64,000 bases of DNA from Rudaeicoccus suwonensis (GCF_007829035.1 NZ_VIVQ01000003.1:124001-188000); one strand, 5' to 3'. Numbered from the stretch's first letter, positions 53,545 to 63,363 are shown. Notes: generated by a model from the sequence alone, not told the origin. Translations and numbers: made by a program.

Positions 53545-55032
53545 TCAGTGTTGGTCGGCGTGAACCCGAGCGATCCACGCCTCGACGTCGGCGCTGCTGC
53601 TGGGCATCGACGCCGACAGCACTTCGCAGCCGTCGGCGGTGACCAGCACGTCGTCCTCGATCCGCACCCCGATGCCGCGGAACGCCTCCGGAGCCAGCTC
53701 GTCGTCGGACTTGAAGTAGAGGCCCGGCTCGACGGTCAGGATCATGCCCGGCTCGAGCTCGGCGTCCATGTACTGCTCCTTGCGGGCCAGGGCGCAGTCG
53801 TGCACATCGATGCCGAGGTGGTGGCTGGTGCCGTGGACCATCCACCGGCGGTGGAACTGGCCGGTGTCCTTGTCCAGCGTGGCCTCGACGTCGACGCCGT
53901 CGGGCAGTAGGCCCCACTCGTGCAGGTGCTCGGCGATGACCCGGATGGCTGCCGCGTGCACGTCGGAGAACTTGTTGCCCGGTTTCACGGCGGCGAAGCC
54001 GGCCTGCTGGGCGGCATACACGGCGTCGTAGACCTTGCGCTGAGCGTCGGAGAAGGTGCCGCCGGCGGGCAGTGTGCGAGTGATGTCGGCGGTGTAGAGC
54101 GAGTCGACCTCGACACCCGCGTCGAGCAGGATCAGATCCTGCTCGCGCACCTCGCCGGTGTTCTTGATCCAGTGCAGCGTGTTGGCGTGGTCCCCGGCGG
54201 CGCAGATGGAGTCGTAACCGACGCCGTTGCCCTCGTGCCGGGCGTACAGACCGAAGACGCCCTCGACCCAGCGCTCGCCGCGACCACGACGGATCGCCTC
54301 GGGCAGGTCGGCGATGACCGCCTCGAAGCCGTGCTCGGTGGCGAGGATCGCCGCGCGCATCTGCTCGATCTCCCACTCGTCCTTGGTCAGTCGCAGTTCG
54401 GACAGGAACTGTGCCAGCGCCTGGTCGAGTTCGGTGGATTCCTCGGTGGCGCTTTCGCGGGCCTGCTCGACCAGCGAGGTCACCTCTCCGTCGGCATCGC
54501 GGACGACGCGGACGGTGATGACGCCGGCATCCTTGGCGACGGCGTCCTTGAACTCATCGATGTGGCGCGCGTGCAGCCCGAGCTCGGATTCGATGTCGGC
54601 GATGGTCGCGCGGGCGCCGACCCAGAACTCGCCGTACCTTGAGTCGGCGAAGAACTCCTCGGTGTCGCGGTCAGCGAGCGGGCGGAAGAACAGCACCGCG
54701 TCGTGGCCGCCCTCGGCCTGCGGCTCGAGGACGAGGATGGCGTCGGGTTCGCGGTCGCTGCCCAGGCCGGTGAGGTGTGAGAACGCAGAGTGCGGTCGGA
54801 ACACGTAGTCGCAGTCGTTGCTGCGGACCTTCAGGCCACCCGCAGGGATGACCAGGCGTTCGCCGGGGAACTGCGCGGACAGTCGCTCGCGGCGGTCGCG
54901 GGCGTATGGCGCGACCGCTGCCTCAGGCGTGGTCGCGTCGCTGCGAGGTGCCCAGCCGGAGGCGATGAAGTCGCGAAAGGCTTCGCCCAACGGCGGGTTC
55001 CGGTGCTCTGGTTTCTGCTGCTTCTCGCTCAT
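53545..55032 (-). CDS. pepP: Xaa-Pro aminopeptidase (aminopeptidase P)
   Basis: 495 residues. The AMP_N domain has NDCDYVFRPHSAFSHLTGL near 72. The M24 catalytic domain has the metal ligands in LLDAGVEVDSLYTADITRTLP (two Asp), SHHLGIDVHD (His), GMILTVEPGLYF (Glu) and VRIEDDVLVT (Glu). It removes N-terminal residues that precede Pro in the cytoplasm. Monocistronic in appearance, with a hairpin after its stop. Confidence 0.95.
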   Translation of the reverse strand: MSEKQQKPEHRNPPLGEAFRDFIASGWAPRSDATTPEAAVAPYARDRRERLSAQFPGERLVIPAGGLKVRSNDCDYVFRPHSAFSHLTGLGSDREPDAILVLEPQAEGGHDAVLFFRPLADRDTEEFFADSRYGEFWVGARATIADIESELGLHARHIDEFKDAVAKDAGVITVRVVRDADGEVTSLVEQARESATEESTELDQALAQFLSELRLTKDEWEIEQMRAAILATEHGFEAVIADLPEAIRRGRGERWVEGVFGLYARHEGNGVGYDSICAAGDHANTLHWIKNTGEVREQDLILLDAGVEVDSLYTADITRTLPAGGTFSDAQRKVYDAVYAAQQAGFAAVKPGNKFSDVHAAAIRVIAEHLHEWGLLPDGVDVEATLDKDTGQFHRRWMVHGTSHHLGIDVHDCALARKEQYMDAELEPGMILTVEPGLYFKSDDELAPEAFRGIGVRIEDDVLVTADGCEVLSASMPSSSADVEAWIARVHADQH

Positions 55033-55051
55033 CCAGCCATCGTCGCAGAGA

Positions 55052-55675
55052 TCACTTCTTGGTCCAGGCCCAGGTGCCCAGGATCGAGTCCAGGGTTTGC
55101 GAGGCTTGCGCGGAATCCTTGGTGGAACTGCTCATCTGGAGCACGTAGACCACGGAGTTCCACAGCACGAAGTACTGCGACTGGGTGACTTCGACACCGT
55201 CGGCGGTGCGCTCGACGGTGAAGCCTTGCGAGGGCAGCCCGCCGATCGCACGGTCGGGCAGGTTCGTGACGGTGGCGTTCTGTTGTTTCCACGCGGTGGT
55301 GGACTGTTCGATGACATCGGCCAGCGATGGCGGGTTTTGCTTCTCGATAACCACGATGAAGCTCTCCGTGACCTGGTTCTGCGGGCTCGGTGAGCCCACC
55401 GCAAGCGCGGCCGATTTCTGTTTCAGCGGCTTCCACGTCGCGGGCGCGACCAAGGCGAAGGTGCCGTCCGTGCTCTTGATGCTGCCGGGGGCCATCGAGG
55501 TGACCGGGCTCGGAGACGCCGAAGCACTGCCCGAACCCGATGCGGAGCCGGTCGCCGAGGCGGCGGCGGAACTGGGCTCGGCAGGTCCGGCGTCGGCGCA
55601 TCCGGCGACCGTGGCGCAGGCGAGCAGGGCGACAAGAGCTGTCCGGCACAGTAAAGCTGCACGACCGTTGACCAT
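55052..55675 (-). CDS. Putative lipoprotein, unknown function
   Basis: 207 residues from ATG 55675; a start nine bases earlier is possible. Lipobox VAGC, then a Ser/Ala/Gly/Pro linker of about 40 residues and a globular domain with LVAPATWKPLKQ and ESFIVVIEKQNPPSLADVI, ending SILGTWAWTKK. The fold resembles LpqN/PsbP-like surface lipoproteins of actinobacteria by general pattern only. Nineteen bases separate it from pepP downstream. Confidence 0.72.
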   Translation of the reverse strand: MVNGRAALLCRTALVALLACATVAGCADAGPAEPSSAAASATGSASGSGSASASPSPVTSMAPGSIKSTDGTFALVAPATWKPLKQKSAALAVGSPSPQNQVTESFIVVIEKQNPPSLADVIEQSTTAWKQQNATVTNLPDRAIGGLPSQGFTVERTADGVEVTQSQYFVLWNSVVYVLQMSSSTKDSAQASQTLDSILGTWAWTKK

Positions 55676-55726
55676 GGTCGCCAAGGGTACTTCCGCGCGG
55701 TGGGTTCAGCGGCAACGGGATGCGGG

Positions 55727-56239
55727 TCACCGTCGGGGTTGTACAACCTTGTCGGGATCGAAAAACGCTGTGCTGGAAGGCTTCCAGAGCAGCACGGTCG
55801 CGGCGACGCCGACGATGAGAGTCGGCACCGACACCAGCGCGAGCACCGGAGTGCCGCGGGTCAGGAAGCCGATGATGAGCAGGACGTTCATGACCGCCAG
55901 CACGGTCGCCAGGATGCGGGCCCAGCCGTGACCGGCGCGATTTGCCAGGGCCATGACCAGCCACAGCACCAATCCGATCAGCGACAAAGTCACGAAGACG
56001 GAGTACGTCAGGTCGGCGGCACGGGTCACCTGCGCGGCCGAGAGATGAGCTGATCCGGTGCGGTGCCGGTTGGCGTCCTGGATCGTGTGCCGGAGGCTGT
56101 GCCGCGAGGCTGCGGTCGTGGCGACGGTGAGGATCGAGAGAGCAGCACCGGCATACATCAGTTTGACGGCGGTGACCACGCTGGCCGGGCGGGGCGGCCG
56201 CACACCCGTCGTCGAGTCACGAAGCGTCTCACCGGTCAT
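55727..56239 (-). CDS. Four-helix membrane protein, unknown function
   Basis: 170 residues from ATG 56239 (an ATG at 56263 is in frame). Four hydrophobic segments near 25-45, 80-100, 105-125 and 130-150; a loop after the first is rich in His and Arg. It resembles small actinobacterial membrane proteins of unknown role. No conserved motif was recognised. Confidence 0.65.
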   Translation of the reverse strand: MTGETLRDSTTGVRPPRPASVVTAVKLMYAGAALSILTVATTAASRHSLRHTIQDANRHRTGSAHLSAAQVTRAADLTYSVFVTLSLIGLVLWLVMALANRAGHGWARILATVLAVMNVLLIIGFLTRGTPVLALVSVPTLIVGVAATVLLWKPSSTAFFDPDKVVQPRR

Positions 56240-56343
56240 GGCGGTAGCTTCGCACCCGCTCACGACAGTTGCCCACCGCCGTCCGCATTCCGCTGTCTGG
56301 CGGAACTCCCGTTTGCGGGACGGCAGCCGGGTATGGTGCGGCG

Positions 56344-56955
56344 GTGCTGCTGACGATCCTCAACGTCGCCGGTATCGCGGTCTTCGCCGCATCCGGCGCG
56401 TTGCTGGGTGTGCGCCGCAGGCTCGACCTGTTCGGCATCTGGGTCGTCGCGGTGCTCACCGGTGTGGGCGGCGGCGTGATGCGGGACGTCTTCCTGGGCG
56501 TGAATCCCCCGACGGCCCTGCAGGATTGGCGCCTGATCGGTATGGCGAGCCTGTCCGCGATAGCCATCTTCTTCTTCCACCCACAGTTCTCGGCGCTGCG
56601 CCGCAGCGTCCTGATCCTCGACGCGCTGGGCATGGGGCTGTTCGCGTCCACCGGCGCGCTCACCGCGGTGCACCATCACACCAGTGGATTCGCGGCGGTG
56701 CTGATCGGCATCACGACGGCTGTCGGCGGGGGTGTGCTGCGTGACGTGCTCGTCAACGAGGTGCCGCTGCTGGTGCAACAGCGCGACCTGTATGCCGTGC
56801 CGGCCATGACCGGCGCCACTGTCGTGGTCCTGCTGCAGCACGGCGGCGCCGCAGACGGACTCACGCTCATCGTCGGAACCCTGCTGGCGAGTGGGCTGCG
56901 TCTGGTTGCGGTGCGGCAACGCTGGCGTCTGCCGATGGCAGCCGACCGCGACTGA
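56344..56955 (+). CDS. TRIC-type channel family protein (UPF0126/YicG-like)
   Basis: 203 residues from GTG 56344. Two repeats of a three-helix unit with glycine-rich motifs: VLTGVGGGVMRDVFLG near 36-51 and GITTAVGGGVLRDVLVNEVP near 120-139. These GGG-x-x-RD signatures define prokaryotic trimeric intracellular cation channel homologues. The ion carried here is not known. The start lacks a strong ribosome site, so a longer form from 56269 is possible. Confidence 0.88.
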   Translation: MLLTILNVAGIAVFAASGALLGVRRRLDLFGIWVVAVLTGVGGGVMRDVFLGVNPPTALQDWRLIGMASLSAIAIFFFHPQFSALRRSVLILDALGMGLFASTGALTAVHHHTSGFAAVLIGITTAVGGGVLRDVLVNEVPLLVQQRDLYAVPAMTGATVVVLLQHGGAADGLTLIVGTLLASGLRLVAVRQRWRLPMAADRD

Positions 56956-56978
56956 GCCGGCTCAGCCCGGCGGCCGGC

Positions 56979-57287
56979 TCACTCGATGACGCCGGTCGGG
57001 CGGTCGCGCTTGAACAACTCCGCCCAGGTGACGACGTCAGGACGCCGGCGCAGCAGTGCGCGACGCTCGCGCTCGGTCATGCCGCCCCACACACCGTGCT
57101 CGATGCGGCTGTCGAGTGCATCCGCCAGACATTCGGCGACGACGGTGCACCTGCGGCAGATGCTCTTGGCCTTGCGCTGTTCGGGGCCGGAGCCGAAGAG
57201 ATTGGCGGTGCCAAACGCTTTCCGGCATGCGGCACTGGCTACCCAGTTGTCGTTCCAGACGGGTTTATCGGAAGAAACGCAGGTCAT
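56979..57287 (-). CDS. WhiB-family Fe-S transcriptional regulator
   Basis: 102 residues from ATG 57287. The four cluster ligands are C21, C44, C47 and C53 (C-x22-C-x2-C-x5-C), followed by the family turn GVWGGMTERERRALLRRR. WhiB proteins bind a [4Fe-4S] cluster and regulate by contacting the primary sigma factor. Which paralogue it is cannot be fixed. A 546-base region without a gene lies upstream, so the mRNA may have a long leader or complex control. Confidence 0.92.
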   Translation of the reverse strand: MTCVSSDKPVWNDNWVASAACRKAFGTANLFGSGPEQRKAKSICRRCTVVAECLADALDSRIEHGVWGGMTERERRALLRRRPDVVTWAELFKRDRPTGVIE

Positions 57288-57833
57288 TTCCTGGCCCTGA
57301 CTTTCTGTCGCAAGCAATTGCGCAAGGAATGAGTGGGAGGTGCTTCCAGTGGACGGGGCGCACCTGGTGACAGGACGATCTCGACCCGCCGTTTCGGCGG
57401 GTGGAAGCGGTGCATTCTCCGACGGGTCACGGGCGACCGGCGGAGGCTCACCGGCGTCCACGTGGTGCGGTGGGCTGCTGGTGGGCGAACGCATCGGAGT
57501 GTCCACGGGCAACTGAATGATGTTGCCGGCCAACGATGACGGCGAACGGCCAGGCGACGAAGCGCGCGGCGTGTTCGGTGATGCGGCGGGACTACCCCTC
57601 GCCGTCACATGGCTTGAAGACCGCGTGGTCTCGCGTCCGCCATGAGTTCATCGGCTGTTTGCCCCTCATGAAATGTTGAAGATAGTGCGCATTACCGCCG
57701 TCGAGGGAACCGTGTCTCACTGAATGGACGGGTCCTCACAGCGGTTATGCAGTGAACTAATAGAGTTTCTCGGCAGTAACACTTGGATGACACATTTGAA
57801 GCGGTGTCGGTGCCCGTCGATAGGGTTGCGAGA
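57288..57833. other. Long intergenic region upstream of the WhiB and PHP genes
   Basis: No convincing gene. Short open frames at 57333-57539 and 57724-57939 lack ribosome sites and homology. The segment 57640-57790 is richer in A and T than its surroundings, as expected of promoters firing in both directions. I saw no tRNA or riboswitch-like fold, but could not compute one. Confidence 0.5.
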
Positions 57834-58682
57834 ATGCGCATCGATCTGCACACCCACTCCACCTGCAGCGACGGCACGCAGTCACCTGCCGACGTGGTGC
57901 GCTCCGCTGCTGCAGCCGGTCTGGATGTCGTCGCGCTGACCGACCACGACAGCACACGGGGGTGGAGCGACGCGTCGGATGCTGCACTCGAGACCGGCGT
58001 CTCGCTGGTGCCGGGCATCGAGGTCTCCTGCGCCACCGACGGCATCAGCGTTCATCTGTTGGGCTATCTGGTCGATCCCGGTGATGCCGCATTGTTGGCG
58101 GAGCTGGAGCACGCGAGGTCTTCGCGGCGTACCAGAGCGCAGCGGATCGTCGACAAACTCGCGCCCGACACGGGCCTGACCTGGGACATGGTGCAGCAGC
58201 AGTTCGGGCCGGAGACCACCATCGGACGGCCGCACATCGCCGACGCCCTCATCGCGCACGGCGTCGTTGCTTCGCGTGAGGAGGCGTTCGCGTCATACCT
58301 GCACAATTCCTCGAAGTATCACGTGTCGCATTACGCACCCGACCCGGTGACGGCGACGGCTCTGGTGCGTGCAGCGGGTGGTGTGCCGGTCATGGCGCAC
58401 CCGTTCGCCGCCAAGCGCGGTCGCACGGTCGCGGACGACGTCATCGAACGTATGACGCAGGCGGGCCTGGCTGGTCTCGAGGTGCACCACCGCGACCACG
58501 ATGCGGCGGCGGTCGACAAGGGGACGGCCCTGGCGGCAGACCTGGGTCTGCTGGTCACCGGGTCGAGTGACTACCACGGCGCCGGCAAGCCCAACCGGCT
58601 CGGCGAAAACACCACAACGCCAGAGGTGCTCGAGCAGATCATCGCCCAGGCGACGTCCGGTGTGCGGGTCACAGCTCCATGA
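57834..58682 (+). CDS. PHP-domain phosphoesterase
   Basis: 282 residues from ATG 57834. Metal-binding motifs of the PHP family: RIDLHTHSTCSDG at the start, LTDHDSTRGW near 37, VPGIEVSC near 60, VMAHPFAAKR near 185 and SSDYHGAGK near 247. Family members are nucleotide 3'-5' bisphosphate phosphatases or related (TrpH/YciV type). ATGA overlap with the RecB-like nuclease gene supports a nucleic-acid role, as an inference. Confidence 0.9.
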   Translation: MRIDLHTHSTCSDGTQSPADVVRSAAAAGLDVVALTDHDSTRGWSDASDAALETGVSLVPGIEVSCATDGISVHLLGYLVDPGDAALLAELEHARSSRRTRAQRIVDKLAPDTGLTWDMVQQQFGPETTIGRPHIADALIAHGVVASREEAFASYLHNSSKYHVSHYAPDPVTATALVRAAGGVPVMAHPFAAKRGRTVADDVIERMTQAGLAGLEVHHRDHDAAAVDKGTALAADLGLLVTGSSDYHGAGKPNRLGENTTTPEVLEQIIAQATSGVRVTAP

Positions 58683-59542
58683 ACGAGGTCGCGCAAGGTG
58701 AACTCCCGGGTATGCCGCAGCGGCTGTTCATCGCCAGCCCGAGCAAGCTCGGGGCCTGGCTGGATTGCCCGCGGATGTACCGCATGGCCTACCTCGACCG
58801 GCCCAAGCCGGCGGCACGACCGCAACGGGCGCACACCTCGATCGGGCTGACCGTGCACAACGTCCTGCGCGATTTCTGGGATCTTCCGGCGGATCGCCGG
58901 ACGCCGCAGGGGGTGCGCGAGCTGGTGCGAACTTCGTGGATCGACAGCGGTTTTCGCGATGCGGAGCAGTCGACGATGTGGCGCGGCCGGATCACCGGCG
59001 AGATCACCGACTACCTGCGCACCACCGACCGTGAGACGCAACCGCTCGGCATCGAGCGCACAGTGGCGTTGAAGTCGCCGACCCTGGCGTTGTCCGGTCG
59101 CATCGACCGCCTTGACGAGCGTGGCGACCAGTTGGCGGTCGTCGACTACAAGACGTCACGTCGGCCGTTGCATCCCGACGACGCACGCACCTCGCTGGCG
59201 TTGGCGTTCTACGCGGCAGCCGCGTCACGGATGTTTCACCGCCCGTGTCACACGGTCGAGTTGCACCACGTGCCGACCGGGGAGGTGATCCGTCACGAGC
59301 ACACGGCTGAGTCCATCGCTCGCAAGCTCGCGGAGGCCGAATCCATCGCTCGTGATCTGCGCAAGGCTGCGGACGCCTACGCACAGCAGGGGGTCGAGGC
59401 GTCGCAGTTTGCGCCGAATCCGTCCGCGCTGTGCCGGTGGTGCGATTTTCGGGCGCATTGCCCGGAGGGTCAGGCGATGGGGCCGGAGAAGAGTTCCTGG
59501 GCTGCGCTGGAGTATGACGAGACCGCCGCGCCGATGGGGTGA
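58679..59542 (+). CDS. RecB/Cas4-like exonuclease with Fe-S cluster cysteines
   Basis: 287 residues. The PD-(D/E)xK core is LSGRIDRLDERGDQLAVVDYKTSR near 140 (Asp, Asp, Lys), preceded by the QhXXY-like LDCPRMYRM near 30. One Cys there and three in ALCRWCDFRAHC near 255 form the iron-staple cluster seen in AddB and Cas4. No cas gene or CRISPR array is near, so this is a housekeeping DNA repair nuclease of the actinobacterial type. Confidence 0.9.
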   Translation: MNEVAQGELPGMPQRLFIASPSKLGAWLDCPRMYRMAYLDRPKPAARPQRAHTSIGLTVHNVLRDFWDLPADRRTPQGVRELVRTSWIDSGFRDAEQSTMWRGRITGEITDYLRTTDRETQPLGIERTVALKSPTLALSGRIDRLDERGDQLAVVDYKTSRRPLHPDDARTSLALAFYAAAASRMFHRPCHTVELHHVPTGEVIRHEHTAESIARKLAEAESIARDLRKAADAYAQQGVEASQFAPNPSALCRWCDFRAHCPEGQAMGPEKSSWAALEYDETAAPMG

Positions 59543-59553
59543 CGTGTGATGTT

Positions 59554-59604
59554 CAGCGTTGCGCTGCCGGTGCACCCCCATGCTGCACCGGTAGCGCAAC
59601 GCTG
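59554..59604 (+). terminator. Strong terminator after the nuclease gene
   Basis: A 21-base stem with one mismatch (left arm 59554-59574, CAGCGTTGCGCTGCCGGTGC and the next A; right arm 59584-59604) closes a nine-base loop. It lies just past the stop at 59542. Confidence 0.88.
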
Positions 59605-59757
59605 GGTTGTCGACCCACCCCAGTCAAACAACCCTTAACAGGATGGGGCCTTGTTAAGCGCGCTGCCATAGGTCTTAGGCCCAATTTCGAGCGAGGCGGG
59701 TCTTAGGACCTTCATCTGCGACTGTCTCCATCGGCGACTGTATGGCGCGGGGTCGCG

Positions 59758-60774
59758 TCAGTGGCGGTTCTGCTCGGAGACGGGACCGACGACCCAGGCG
59801 ATGGCGGATCGCTGGGTGACGCCGAGCTTGCGTAGCACGCTGCCCACGTGGGCTTTGACGGTCTTTTCCGAGATGTGCAGTTGCTTGGCCAACTGAGCAT
59901 TGGTGAGGTTGTCGTCGGCGATGAGCCGCGCGACCTCCTCCTCCCGCGGTGTGAGCGCGAGGTGCGGGGAGATGCCCGGACTGCCGTCGGCCGGTCCCAG
60001 CCGGCCCACGAGTTGGCCGATCTCGACCTGGATGTGTTCGCAGAGCAACTGCACGTCGCGGGCCCGTTCGGCCAGCGACGCCATGGGTGAGGCCGCGGCC
60101 TCCTGGGCCAGCAGACCGATCGCCCGGCGCAGCCGTGTCAGTCGAGTGTTGACCTCGGTGATGAGGTCCATTTCGCCCAGGATCAACGAGCTGTCGAGCT
60201 CGGGATACAGGTCGTACAACCGCAGTTCGTCGTGATCGGCCACGTCGCGTGCCAGTGAGTGCATGAGTGCTCGGGCCAGCCATTCGAGGGCGCGGATGAC
60301 CTGATCGTCATACGAGTCGGCAGCGAGACTCTGGATCGAGATGATGCCCGCGACGTCGTCACTCACCGGGTCGATGAGCGGGACGATTGCCGCATCCAGC
60401 GACATCTCATCGGTGTTGCCGAATGGTATGGCGTGCGTCAGTTTGGCGCCGTTGTCCTCGCGATAGGCATACGTCCGCTTGCTCATGCGCACCCAGTGCG
60501 CCACGCCGCGCTTGCTGAGCTTGCTGATGTCGGGTTGCAAGAAGACGTCGTGGTCGTAGATGTACGGGATGTAGAACAGATCCTCGTCGCGGAAGAACCC
60601 GATGTAGAAACTGTCCACCCTTGCGAGCGCGCTGATCGCGCTGCGGCAGATGGCATACCGCAGGGTGCTTTCGCCACGGTCGGTCCGACGAAACATCCGG
60701 TCCGCCAACCGCAGCCGTTCCACGAAGTCAGCCGAGAAGGCAGTGGTGCCAGCGGTTTTCAATTCGTGCGTCAT
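59758..60774 (-). CDS. LuxR-family regulator with GAF-type sensor domain
   Basis: 338 residues. Residues 35-175 look like a GAF domain (YIGFFRDEDLFYIPYIYD, then VPLIDPVSDDVAGIISIQS). A helical linker follows, then the LuxR HTH at about 270-330: LTPREEEVARLIADDNLTNAQLAKQLHISEKTVKAHVGSVLRKLGV is complete (given here as family core segments LTPREEEVARLI and ISEKTVKAHV). No receiver or kinase is present. The signal and targets are unknown; the deaD-like helicase gene starts upstream on the same strand with only 20 bases between, which suggests co-transcription. Confidence 0.88.
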   Translation of the reverse strand: MTHELKTAGTTAFSADFVERLRLADRMFRRTDRGESTLRYAICRSAISALARVDSFYIGFFRDEDLFYIPYIYDHDVFLQPDISKLSKRGVAHWVRMSKRTYAYREDNGAKLTHAIPFGNTDEMSLDAAIVPLIDPVSDDVAGIISIQSLAADSYDDQVIRALEWLARALMHSLARDVADHDELRLYDLYPELDSSLILGEMDLITEVNTRLTRLRRAIGLLAQEAAASPMASLAERARDVQLLCEHIQVEIGQLVGRLGPADGSPGISPHLALTPREEEVARLIADDNLTNAQLAKQLHISEKTVKAHVGSVLRKLGVTQRSAIAWVVGPVSEQNRH

Positions 60775-60794
60775 GACTGAGCCGGACCGATCGA

Positions 60795-62339
60795 TCAGTC
60801 CTGAGGTAGCGTCGGCGCTGCGGCAGCGCTCCCGCCGTCCCCGCCACGGGTGCGCCGACGCCGACGGCGCGGGCCACCGGAGCGGTCGGAACCGCGACTG
60901 CCGGCCGACTCGGCCGACTCGGCGGTGCCGGTGCGAGGACGACCGGATCCTGCGTCGCGGGATCCCCGGCCCCGTGAGCCGCCGCCACGCGAACCGGAGC
61001 GGCCGCCTCCGGACTTGGCGCCGTGACCGGACTTGCCCGTCTCGCCGAGATCTTCGACCCGCTCGGCGGCGAGGCCGGCTCGGGTGCGCTCCGACCGCGG
61101 CAGGGTTCCGGCGGCGGAGGAGGGGATGTCGAGGTCGGCGAACAGATGCTCGGAGGAGGAGTAGGTCTCCGGCGGCTCAGCGATGCCGAGATCGAGCGCC
61201 TTGTTGATCAGCGCCCAGCGCGGCATGTCGTCCCAGTCGACGAAGGTCACCGCGACGCCGGTGTTGCCGGCGCGGCCGGTGCGGCCGATGCGGTGCACGT
61301 AGGTCTTCTCGTCCTCGGGGCACTGGTAGTTGACGACGTGGGTGACGTTCTCGACGTCGATGCCGCGCGCGGCAACGTCGGTGGCGACCAGGATGTCGAC
61401 CTTGCCGGTGCGGAAGGCGCGCAGTGCTTGCTCACGCGCGCCCTGACCGAGATCACCGTGGATCGCGGCTGCGGCGAAACCACGCTCGGTGAGTTCGTCA
61501 GACACCTTCGCGGCGGTGCGCTTGGTGCGGGTGAAGATGATCGTGAGGCCACGGTCCTTGGCCTGCAGGATCCGGGCGAGCATCTCGACCTTGTCCATCG
61601 CATGCGCGCGGTAGACGAACTGCTCGATCGCCTTGACGGTGTGGCCGTCGTCGCCTTCTTCGTTCATCGCCCGGATGTGCGTCGGCTGGGTCATGTAACG
61701 ACGCGCCAGCGCGACGACCGCGCCCGGCATCGTCGCCGAGAACAGCATTGTCTGGCGACTGGCCGGGGTCATCGCCAGCAGCTTCTCCACGTCGGGCAGG
61801 AATCCGAGATCGAGCATCTCGTCGGCTTCGTCGAGCACGACGGAACGGACGTACGACAGGTCGAGGTGGCCCTGGTTGACCAGGTCGATGAGACGCCCGG
61901 GGGTGCCGACCACGACCTCGACGCCTGCCTTGAGCTGGGCGACCTGCGGCTCGAAGGCCCGGCCGCCGTAGATAGTGGCGACACGTATGCCGCGCCGCTT
62001 CGCGGCGGTGGTCAGGTCGCCGGCGACCTGGACGGCGAGCTCGCGCGTCGGCGCCACGGCAAGTGCCTGCGGCTTACCGGCAGCCGGCAGGTCGTCGAAG
62101 GCGGCGTCTTTAGGCGAGACGCATCGGGCCAACATGGGCACGCCGAAGCCGAGCGTCTTGCCGGTGCCTGTCTTCGCTTGTCCGATGATGTCGTGGCCGC
62201 CGAGGGCGACCGGCAGTGTCATGGCCTGGATCGGGAACGGGTGCTTGATGCCGGCGTCGGCGAGCGCGGCGACGATGTCGGCGTGGACGCCGAAATCCGC
62301 GAAAGTGGGCTCGGCGGTGGTGATTTCGCTTTCAGACAT
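60795..62339 (-). CDS. DEAD-box RNA helicase
   Basis: 514 residues. All helicase motifs are present: the Q motif FADFGVHADIVAALADAGI, Walker A AKTGTGKT, PTRELAVQV, TPGRL, DEAD (VVLDEADEMLDLGF), SAT, and the domain 2 motifs with HRIGRTGRAG. The tail after residue 420 is low-complexity Arg/Gly/Ser, RGG-like, typical for RNA binding. It should remodel ribosomal or messenger RNA. A ferritin-fold protein is divergent, as in other actinobacteria. Confidence 0.94.
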   Translation of the reverse strand: MSESEITTAEPTFADFGVHADIVAALADAGIKHPFPIQAMTLPVALGGHDIIGQAKTGTGKTLGFGVPMLARCVSPKDAAFDDLPAAGKPQALAVAPTRELAVQVAGDLTTAAKRRGIRVATIYGGRAFEPQVAQLKAGVEVVVGTPGRLIDLVNQGHLDLSYVRSVVLDEADEMLDLGFLPDVEKLLAMTPASRQTMLFSATMPGAVVALARRYMTQPTHIRAMNEEGDDGHTVKAIEQFVYRAHAMDKVEMLARILQAKDRGLTIIFTRTKRTAAKVSDELTERGFAAAAIHGDLGQGAREQALRAFRTGKVDILVATDVAARGIDVENVTHVVNYQCPEDEKTYVHRIGRTGRAGNTGVAVTFVDWDDMPRWALINKALDLGIAEPPETYSSSEHLFADLDIPSSAAGTLPRSERTRAGLAAERVEDLGETGKSGHGAKSGGGRSGSRGGGSRGRGSRDAGSGRPRTGTAESAESAGSRGSDRSGGPRRRRRRTRGGDGGSAAAAPTLPQD

Positions 62340-62536
62340 GGGTGTGTGAGGTTTCCTTCACGACTCTGCGGACCGCGCTCGTGGCTGCGGATGACCGCTC
62401 AGGTAGGGGAGCCGATCGGGTTTTTCGCGGGCGCTCTTGCGCCGAATTTCAGGTTCACTGCCGACCGGGCACCGAATGCTTGACGTCCCGAGTCTATCGC
62501 GGGCTCGCGTTTGGGCGGACCGTTACGATTTGGGCC

Positions 62537-63271
62537 ATGTCCGACGCTTCCGCACCACCTCCCGACGACCGGGTCGCACGGCACGGTGACCGCACCGAGG
62601 CCGACCTGGCCGATCCGGAGTACCGCAAGGGCGCGATCGCGCTGCTGGCTGCGTTGGCATATGGCGAGCTGGTGAGCTTCTTCACGATCGTGCAGGAGGC
62701 GACCTTTGCCCCGCGATCGCAGGACAAGGAGGCTCTTGCGCGGGTGGCGACCGTGGAATTCGGCCACTACGAGGGTCTGTCGGCACGACTGCGTGAACTG
62801 GGCGCCGACCCCCACGAGGCGATGGAGCCGTTCACCCGGCCGATCGACGACTGGCACGGTCGGGCCCGTCCGTCGAACTGGCTGGAAGCGCTGATGAAGG
62901 TCTATGCCGGCAACTCGATCGCGGTCGACTTCTACCGCGAGATCGCCGCGCTGGTCGACCCGCAGACCCGCGCTCTCGTCGTGCATGTGCTGTCCGATGG
63001 TGAGCAGGTCGAATTCGCGCGCTCGCAGTTGCAGGCGGCGATCGCCGCCGACGAGAAGGTCGCCGGTCGCCTCGCGCTGTGGGGGCGGCGGCTGGTCGGG
63101 GAAGCACTGTCGCAGGCGCAGCGCGTCGCTGCTGAGAACGACGACCTCACCAACATGCTCGTCGACGACGGCTCCGGCCACGGCCTCGACCTGGCGGAGC
63201 TCGTGCGACTGTTCGCCCGGATCACCGACCGGCATACCCGGCGGATGGAAGCTCTCGGGCTGTCTGCCTGA
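62537..63271 (+). CDS. Ferritin-like-fold protein (MiaE-related actinobacterial family)
   Basis: 244 residues from ATG 62537. A four-helix layout with AYGELVSFFTIVQEA near 45, VATVEFGHYEGL near 75 (E-x-x-H), YREIAALVDPQ near 140 and LSDGEQVEFARSQL near 160 (E-x-x-x). Pairs of Glu and His fit a di-iron site like MiaE, but not all ligands are certain. The family stands next to RhlE-type helicases in actinobacteria. Function unproven. Confidence 0.8.
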   Translation: MSDASAPPPDDRVARHGDRTEADLADPEYRKGAIALLAALAYGELVSFFTIVQEATFAPRSQDKEALARVATVEFGHYEGLSARLRELGADPHEAMEPFTRPIDDWHGRARPSNWLEALMKVYAGNSIAVDFYREIAALVDPQTRALVVHVLSDGEQVEFARSQLQAAIAADEKVAGRLALWGRRLVGEALSQAQRVAAENDDLTNMLVDDGSGHGLDLAELVRLFARITDRHTRRMEALGLSA

Positions 63272-63282
63272 GCCCGACCGAT

Positions 63283-63315
63283 GAAGGTCCGTGTCCCACC
63301 GGTGCACGGACCTTC
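63283..63315 (+). terminator. Terminator after the ferritin-fold gene
   Basis: GAAGGTCCGTG at 63283-63293 pairs with CACGGACCTTC at 63305-63315, 11 base pairs with an 11-base loop, between convergent genes. Confidence 0.82.
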
Positions 63316-63363
63316 TGCCTCTTGGGGGTCTTGTGTGGCGTTCGGTATGCCGATCGCGGTCGG